Positions 14,720-19,433 of a stretch of DNA of 19,433 bases are shown here, one piece after another. Numbering within the stretch: the first letter of the stretch is position 1; every line of letters begins with the position of its first letter. The notes under the pieces were generated by a model that made no database searches, was not told the origin of the DNA, and worked only from the letters and a program-made list of their open reading frames with translations. The position numbers and the translations under genes were made by a program. The stretch is taken from positions 1 to 19,433 of the forward strand of contig CAJMRN010000034.1 in assembly GCA_905215815.1 (NCBI GenBank), given 5' to 3'. The stretch comes from an uncultured bacterium. GTDB taxonomy: Bacteria > Actinomycetota > Coriobacteriia > Coriobacteriales > Coriobacteriaceae.

Positions 14720-14760
14720 AAGGCGCCGAAGCTGAGATTGGCTCCGGCGCCTTTGCCTTT
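14720..14760 (+). terminator. Intrinsic terminator of the XRE-DUF4097 operon
   Basis: AAGGCGCCG (14720-14728) pairs with CGGCGCCTT (14745-14753), with further AGC/GCT pairing inside after one mismatch. It is followed by the T-rich TTGCCTTT. Its right arm overlaps the promoter region of elp3. Confidence 0.8.
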
Positions 14761-14772
14761 ACAATGGGGTCA
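14738..14772 (+). promoter_or_regulatory. Candidate promoter of elp3 giving a leaderless transcript
   Basis: TTGGCT (14738-14743) and TACAAT (14760-14765) are separated by 16 bases. The predicted transcription start, 7 bases after the -10, is the A of the elp3 ATG at 14772. No Shine-Dalgarno sequence at normal distance is present (only GGGG 2 bases from the ATG). Leaderless mRNAs are common in Actinomycetota. Confidence 0.55.
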
Positions 14773-16679
14773 TGGAACAGATTATCTTGAACATACTCGA
14801 GGCTCTGCGTCGCGGCGAGACCGTGGACGACAAGGCACTCGTCAAACTGATACATGCCGAGGCGCGCCGCGAGGGTGCCGACAAGCGCGATTTGGCCAAG
14901 CGCCGTCTGCTGCCGTTCTACCAGCGGGTTAAACGTGAGGAGCCGGCTCGGTGGGCTGCGTGGAATGTCAATTCCGAGCTGGAACGTCAACTGCTGCAGG
15001 TGTTGCGCATGAAGCCGCGCCGCACGGCTTCGGGCGTGGCGACCATTACCGTCATCACCAAGCCCTGGCCGTGCTCGGGCGATTGCCTGTTTTGTCCCAA
15101 CGACCTGCGCATGCCCAAGAGTTATCTGCACGCTGAGCCGGCGTGTGCCCGTGCAGAGCAAAACTGCTTCGACCCGTATCTGCAGGTGAGTGCTCGTTTG
15201 ACCGCGCTTTCGCAAATGGGGCATGCAACCGACAAGATCGAGCTTATCGTTCTTGGCGGTACCTGGAGCGACTATCCGCAAGGGTATCAGGCATGGTTTA
15301 TGTCGGAGCTTTTCCGTGCGCTCAATGACGATGCCGTCGCCGGCGTGGCTGCCAACCCCATGTTGGCGCGTCCGGGCATCAGCCGTGCCGAGGCAGGGCG
15401 CCTGCTCGATGACGCGCCCGCCGATGCGCTGCCGCCGGTGGTGGCGGAGCGTCGCGAGCGCTATCGGGCTGCCGGTATTGCGACCGACGAGGCCGAGCTT
15501 GCGAGCGGTGTTGCCGGCGAACAGGAGCGCGTAGATGCTGCCGTGGGCGGCTATAACCGTGCGGTGCGTCGTCTGTACGGCCCCGGCACGCCGTGGGACG
15601 AGGTCGCCGAGTGGCAGACGGCCACGATGGAGGAGCTCGAGCGTCAGCAGCGCATCAACGAGACGGCGAAGCATCGCGTAGTGGGGCTCGTTATCGAGAC
15701 CCGGCCCGATGCCGTGACGCCACAGGCGCTCACGCTCATTCGTCGCCTGGGCTGCACCAAGATTCAGATGGGCATCCAAAGCCTTGACCAGCACCTGCTC
15801 GATATCAACGAGCGTCGCATTTCGGTGGCTCAGATCGAGCGGGCATTTTCGCTTGCGCGTCTGTTTGGCTTTAAGATCCACGCGCATTTTATGCTCAACT
15901 TGCTGGGCGCTACGCCCGAGGGGGACAAACGCGACTACGAGCGCTTTATGACCGAGGGCGCCTTTATGCCCGACGAGGTCAAGGTCTACCCGTGCGCGCT
16001 CATCGAGGGCTCGCGTCTGGTGGGCCGCTATGAGCGTGGCGAGTGGTGCCCCTATACCGAGGACGAGCTGCTCGATGTGTTGGCCAACGACATCGTGGTG
16101 ACGCCGGCGTTCTGCCGTATCAGTCGCATGATTCGCGACTTTAGCTCCGACGACATTATGGTGGGCAACAAGAAGCCTAACCTGCGTCAGCTCGTTGAGA
16201 ACCGTCTGGCTGCTCGGGGTGACGGTGCGACGGTGCGCGAGATCCGTTACCGCGAGATCAGCACGGCGGGTGCCGACTTGGATGAGCTATCTCTTGATGA
16301 GGAAGTGGCGTACGAGACGCCGGTGACTTACGAGCGCTTTTTGCAGTGGGTGACGCCGCGGGGCAAGATCGCGGGCTTTTTGCGGTTGTCGCTGCCCGAC
16401 CATTCGTTTGTTGCCGCGCATGCGGACGAGTTGCCGACGACGCCGGACGAGGCGATGATTCGTGAGGTGCACGTGTATGGCATGGCGGCACGCGTGGGGG
16501 ATCAAGGTCAGGCGGCTCAGCATCACGGTCTGGGGCGTCTGCTCGTGGAGCGTGCGTGTGAGATTGCCCGGGATGCCGGCTATGCGCGCATCAACGTGAT
16601 TAGCGCGATTGGCACACGCGAGTACTATCGCCATCTTGGATTTTGTGACCATGGCCTTTATCTGCAAAAGGAGCTCTAG
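14772..16679 (+). CDS. elp3: Elp3-like tRNA uridine-34 carboxymethyl-forming radical SAM/GNAT enzyme
   Basis: Elp3 uses a radical SAM cluster and acetyl-CoA to build cm5U on the wobble uridine of tRNA. This 635-residue protein has N-terminal helices, the radical SAM cysteines C101, C105 and C108 (PCSGDCLFCPN), the NETAKHR block (296-302), ETRPD (309-313), GIQSLDQ, and a C-terminal GNAT domain from about 520, with HHGLGRLLVE for acetyl-CoA and the conserved tyrosines Y618/Y619 in GTREYYRHLGF. About 100 residues (185-288) are inserted between the LFRALND helix and the NETAKHR block compared with the compact enzymes I remember. No standard ribosome site precedes the ATG. The next gene starts one base after the stop. 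In bacteria Elp3 acts without the other Elongator subunits. Confidence 0.94.
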   Translation: MEQIILNILEALRRGETVDDKALVKLIHAEARREGADKRDLAKRRLLPFYQRVKREEPARWAAWNVNSELERQLLQVLRMKPRRTASGVATITVITKPWPCSGDCLFCPNDLRMPKSYLHAEPACARAEQNCFDPYLQVSARLTALSQMGHATDKIELIVLGGTWSDYPQGYQAWFMSELFRALNDDAVAGVAANPMLARPGISRAEAGRLLDDAPADALPPVVAERRERYRAAGIATDEAELASGVAGEQERVDAAVGGYNRAVRRLYGPGTPWDEVAEWQTATMEELERQQRINETAKHRVVGLVIETRPDAVTPQALTLIRRLGCTKIQMGIQSLDQHLLDINERRISVAQIERAFSLARLFGFKIHAHFMLNLLGATPEGDKRDYERFMTEGAFMPDEVKVYPCALIEGSRLVGRYERGEWCPYTEDELLDVLANDIVVTPAFCRISRMIRDFSSDDIMVGNKKPNLRQLVENRLAARGDGATVREIRYREISTAGADLDELSLDEEVAYETPVTYERFLQWVTPRGKIAGFLRLSLPDHSFVAAHADELPTTPDEAMIREVHVYGMAARVGDQGQAAQHHGLGRLLVERACEIARDAGYARINVISAIGTREYYRHLGFCDHGLYLQKEL

Positions 16680-17567
16680 ATGAACAAGCCGAGTGTTTCT
16701 GCCGGCGTCGTTGCCGGCGTTGCTCTGGGGGCCGCGGCGCTTGGTGCGGCCGCTGTCGCTGTTCGTGCTGCCTGTCTGCAGGTTGCGCGAACCCGCAATG
16801 GGTTGGCGCGTGTGAAACGCGTGCACGATGAGGGCGGCGACGAAGTCCGTGTATTGGTGCAAGGCTGCGTCTACCAAAGCGCGAGTTACGTTGGCGAACG
16901 CTGGGCGGAGCCCGTCTTTGCGTACTATCGCGCGTTTGACGACGTGTTTGAGGCTGAGGACGCAATGCGTGATGCTTACGGGCATGGTATCGACCGTATG
17001 CTTATGCTGGGCGGCGGTGGGTTTGCCTATCCCAAGTTTGCGCTGATGTCGCACGAGAGCTTGCGCATGGACGTCATTGAGTACGATGCCGAGATTACGC
17101 GCCTGGCGCGCCGCTGGTTCTACCTAGACGAGCTGGAGCGCGCGGCGGGCGATCGCCTGCGGGTGATAACCGCTGAGGCTCGCTCGTATTTGGGCGTGAC
17201 GAGCGTGGGCCATCGTCGCTACGACGTGGTCGTGAGCGATTGCTTTGGCGGTGCAGAGCCCGTGCGCGGGCTGGCGACCGTTGAGGCGCTGCGCCTGGTG
17301 CGGGGCAGCCTGAACCCCGGGGGTATCTACGTGGCCAATATCGTGAGCGCAAACGAGGGGAGCGATGTGACGTTCCTGCGCGATTGCGCCGCCACGGCAC
17401 TCGAGGTGTTCGACCATGCTTGGGTGGTCCCATGTGGCGATGCGGAGTTTGGCGGCGAGGAGAACTACCTGCTCATCGCCAGCGACGGCGACTACGCTTT
17501 TGCCGAAGCTGTGCCTTTCGATGCCGACTTTCTCGGTGCCGCCCTCCACGACCAGCATTGGGAGTAG
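16680..17567 (+). CDS. Membrane-anchored spermidine-synthase-like methyltransferase-fold protein
   Basis: The 295-residue protein starts with an Ala/Val/Gly-rich membrane helix (8-31). A Rossmann domain of the spermidine-synthase type follows, with the nucleotide loop LMLGGGGFAYPKF (108-120), the acidic ribose-binding EYD (134-136), and DVVVSDCFGG (182-191). The usual catalytic D-x-x-D-P of aminopropyltransferases is replaced by DCFGG, and no decarboxylated-SAM pathway gene is nearby, so it is probably not a true spermidine synthase; members like this are common in Actinomycetota and uncharacterised. AAGGAG inside the end of elp3 and a start directly after its stop codon show co-transcription and coupling with elp3. 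A link to tRNA modification is only suggested by that position. Confidence 0.82.
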   Translation: MNKPSVSAGVVAGVALGAAALGAAAVAVRAACLQVARTRNGLARVKRVHDEGGDEVRVLVQGCVYQSASYVGERWAEPVFAYYRAFDDVFEAEDAMRDAYGHGIDRMLMLGGGGFAYPKFALMSHESLRMDVIEYDAEITRLARRWFYLDELERAAGDRLRVITAEARSYLGVTSVGHRRYDVVVSDCFGGAEPVRGLATVEALRLVRGSLNPGGIYVANIVSANEGSDVTFLRDCAATALEVFDHAWVVPCGDAEFGGEENYLLIASDGDYAFAEAVPFDADFLGAALHDQHWE

Positions 17568-17592
17568 TCAATTTGTGACGGGCTCTATGGTT

Positions 17593-17619
17593 TTGTCAAT
17601 CATACGCTTCATCTATTTT
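17593..17619 (+). promoter_or_regulatory. Weak promoter candidate before the MFS transporter gene
   Basis: TTGTCA (17593-17598) and TATTTT (17614-17619) are separated by 15 bases, shorter than optimal. They lie in the 145-base gap 17568-17712, where composition changes from GC-rich to AT-rich. I see no gene in the gap. Confidence 0.25.
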
Positions 17620-17712
17620 CAGCATGACGCATCTGGACGCCCGGCGCCAACGCGCCTCATCTTCGGTTGATTCCGCCGCCCGCTAGGCCAAAATTGTCAT
17701 CGGAAGTATCAA

Positions 17713-18912
17713 ATGAACAAGCAAGCCACTACGCAACTGCACGTCTATTCCGCCTTTTTCGTTCTCTCGGGATTTGTTTTAAATCGGGGAGTGTTTCTAC
17801 TTTTCCTTGCGGAGAAAGGAATGTCTGTCACGGAAATCGCGCTTTATCAAGCCCTGTTTAACATTGCAACGGTCGTCCTCGAGCTGCCAACAGGACTGAT
17901 AGGCGATTTCTTTGGAAAGAAGTTCTCGATTCAAGTGGGCGTGCTGCTGCTTTTCTTCCATACGGCTGGCATGCTGTTGCTCTCAGGCCCCTTTCTTGTC
18001 GTGCTTTCCCTTGTTGAGGCACTCGCCTACTCCCTTCAATCGGGATCCGAACAAGCGCTTTTATATGAAATTGCCCGGAATGCCGGTCAAGGAGAGCGCT
18101 TCCTCACCATCAACGCTCGGCTGCTTGCCGCGCAATCAATCGCGACGGGAGTGGCAATCGTACTTGGATCATTCATTGCCCAAGTATCTTGGAGTGCCCT
18201 CTACGTATGCGTTTCCGTTTTCTATCTCCTGCAGCTTTTCCTTCTGTATCCCATTGAGAGGATGGAAACGACCCATTCAAAAAACTCTGGGGAGGAAAGG
18301 TTTGACGTAGCCAAGGTCTTCAGACGCGAAACCTGGTGCATTGGAGAATCCGCTTTTGCGGTGTTGCTTCTTCTAATCGGCACAAGCATGCTCGATGGAT
18401 TCTATGGGAGTTATTACAACTTGAATCAGTTGGTATTCGACGCATTTGATGCTCCCGTCTCCATAATAGGAATCTTTTTCGGTGCATCCTATGCAGTAAA
18501 TGCGACGGCCTACATTGCAGCAGATTTCTTCTCATCGCGTTTCGGGAAAAGAAATACCATGCTCGGCTCGATGCTAATCGAGGCCGGTCTTTTCATGATT
18601 CTTCCGTGGTTCGCTTCAAATCCGCTGTGTTTGTTTGGCCTTAGCATGGTGCTTTGTTTTCTCCCAGAAGTGGTGTACATCACTTCGGAAAACTTAATCC
18701 AAGACGCGATAGCGGACGATCTCCGCGCGACGATCCTTTCCGTCGCGTCTCTGGTAAGGGCTCTCTTTTCTGCAATGTTTTTCTCCATATTTGGATATGT
18801 GCTGGGGTTATATCCCATTCAGATAGCGCTCGGTGTTATTGGCGCAATCGCGATAGCAATTACCGCCGTTGTTTCTTTAAAAATTGGTGGAATACATGCC
18901 TTCAAGAATTGA
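17713..18912 (+). CDS. Major facilitator superfamily transporter (unknown substrate), probably acquired
   Basis: The 399-residue integral membrane protein has about 12 hydrophobic segments and the MFS loop 2-3 signature GLIGDFFGKKFSI (around 58-70), preceded by VVLELPTG as in drug/proton antiporters. A charged central loop with HSKNSGEERF separates the two halves. Family is clear; substrate is not, though efflux is plausible. The ribosome site is weak (GGAAG 7 bases before the ATG), unlike the strong sites of its neighbours. Two sampled lines inside the gene have about 40-43% GC, far below the surrounding genes, and AT-ending codons are frequent, which points to horizontal transfer. Its 3' end overlaps a short open frame starting at 18896. 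Confidence 0.9.
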   Translation: MNKQATTQLHVYSAFFVLSGFVLNRGVFLLFLAEKGMSVTEIALYQALFNIATVVLELPTGLIGDFFGKKFSIQVGVLLLFFHTAGMLLLSGPFLVVLSLVEALAYSLQSGSEQALLYEIARNAGQGERFLTINARLLAAQSIATGVAIVLGSFIAQVSWSALYVCVSVFYLLQLFLLYPIERMETTHSKNSGEERFDVAKVFRRETWCIGESAFAVLLLLIGTSMLDGFYGSYYNLNQLVFDAFDAPVSIIGIFFGASYAVNATAYIAADFFSSRFGKRNTMLGSMLIEAGLFMILPWFASNPLCLFGLSMVLCFLPEVVYITSENLIQDAIADDLRATILSVASLVRALFSAMFFSIFGYVLGLYPIQIALGVIGAIAIAITAVVSLKIGGIHAFKN

Positions 18913-19073
18913 TGTATCGATTGACGAGCTGCCAGAAGTTTCGAGCCTTCTTGATGGCTACGGGTGTACGCGTTAGCTTTGAATCGGTGGGCCTTAATGC
19001 CGAGGAATATCAGCGTTTTATCGATGCTGGCGGAATAGACTGGTTAACAAGTCCCGTGCCGAAAAGACTAGTT
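18896..19073 (+). pseudogene. Fragment of an unidentified gene downstream of the MFS transporter
   Basis: An ATG at 18896 overlaps the end of the MFS gene and has GGTGG 5 bases upstream, a typical coupled start. It codes for 25 residues (beginning MPSRIDVSIDELPEVSSLLD) before a TAG at 18974-18976. Coding-like sequence then continues in another frame (SFESVGLNAEEYQRFIDAGG, then IDWLTSP) until the helicase gene is reached at 19074. The pattern suggests a gene broken by a frameshift and truncated at the junction with the helicase. I do not recognise the family, and the fragment is short, so this remains tentative. Confidence 0.3.
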
Positions 19074-19433
19074 TTATGCGTGGTCGCGCCAACTGAGGAC
19101 GCGCTGCTTCATGCCCTCTATGTCGAGCACGCCTTCGGCAAAGCCCTTGCGCACGAGCTCCTCGGGAACGTACTCGTCGTAGCGATCAAAATAAGGCACC
19201 TCGCCGGGATAGACGAGCTCGATGGGATCGAAGTCCTTTTCGGCCTCGGCGGCGAGCACCTCAAAGAACGTCTCCTCGTCGGCCTTCATCTTAAACTGCA
19301 TAAAGTACGGGCGTGATGGGTCGAGTCCGCGAAGGCCCAGCTCAGCTGCGCATTTGATTTTAAGCATACGCTCGAGCGCCAGAAAGGCGTAGCTTCCCAA
19401 CCAGGGGAAGAGCGCCCAGGTGTCGCCGCCCAG
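19074..19433 (-). CDS. Lhr-like DEAD/DEAH-box helicase, C-terminal end (partial, 5' part outside window)
   Basis: The minus-strand frame is open to the window edge and ends with TAA at 19074-19076, giving the last 119 residues. It opens with LGGDTWALFPWLGSYAFLAL and continues with YFMQFKMKADEETFFEVL and FDRYDEYVPEELVRKGFAEG, ending LDIEGMKQRVLSWRDHA. The W-x-x-FPW-x-G pattern and the 'K/RYD-x-Y-x-P-x-x-L-x-x-x-x-x-x-x-x-LD-x-x-G' ending are those of the C-terminal domain of Lhr-type helicases, large ATP-dependent enzymes acting in DNA repair or RNA handling. The ATPase motifs lie outside the window, so the assignment rests on the tail alone. Confidence 0.65.
   Translation of the reverse strand: MGGDTWALFPWLGSYAFLALERMLKIKCAAELGLRGLDPSRPYFMQFKMKADEETFFEVLAAEAEKDFDPIELVYPGEVPYFDRYDEYVPEELVRKGFAEGVLDIEGMKQRVLSWRDHA

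Noticed and set aside
14568..15887. A 439-codon frame antisense to elp3 and the DUF4097 gene
   Set aside because: It crosses a terminator, a promoter and two well-supported genes on the other strand and has no recognisable motif.

Overview
The window looks like a piece of a high-GC anaerobic Actinomycetota chromosome, most likely a gut Coriobacteriia of the Collinsella type. This is inferred from GC-rich codons, strong Shine-Dalgarno sites, a reverse rubrerythrin, a DUF3516 helicase, a bacterial Elp3 and the mix of actinobacterial and clostridial-like genes; no phylogenetic marker was tested. I saw no rRNA, tRNA, CRISPR array, transposase or phage gene.

Left part (1-4560): the 3' end of glmS converges on a reverse rubrerythrin gene across a shared terminator. 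A divergent region then leads to a two-gene operon of an iron-dependent alcohol dehydrogenase and a class-3-like aldehyde dehydrogenase, with two copies of a palindromic candidate operator upstream. A 265-base gap rich in stem-loops precedes a stand-alone HIRAN-domain gene.

Middle part (4560-10860): a 59-residue acidic/basic microprotein, a calcineurin-like phosphoesterase, and a ChbG/YdjC-type deacetylase flanked by two copies of a GGGGACAGGCACC-type inverted repeat. After these come a 585-residue coiled-coil DUF2130 protein with a PD-(D/E)xK-like signature, and, convergent to it, an 893-residue Ski2-like DEAD/DEAH helicase.

Right-centre (10950-17570): this part is rich in RNA-modification genes. 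On the minus strand lie a TrmB-like tRNA m7G methyltransferase with an altered catalytic loop and a methyltransferase that resembles eukaryotic Trm9/ALKBH8. Divergent from these is an XRE regulator with two membrane segments, translationally coupled to a membrane-anchored DUF4097-like protein with repeated GSGD motifs. Next comes elp3, apparently from a leaderless promoter, with a membrane-anchored spermidine-synthase-like protein directly downstream. In eukaryotes Elp3 makes cm5U34 in tRNA and Trm9 methylates it to mcm5U34. Finding candidates for both steps about 2 kb apart is the most interesting signal here.

Right end (17570-19433): a clearly AT-richer segment carries an MFS transporter and a fragment of a following gene, suggesting a recent insertion. 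It abuts the 3' end of an Lhr-like helicase gene that runs off the window.
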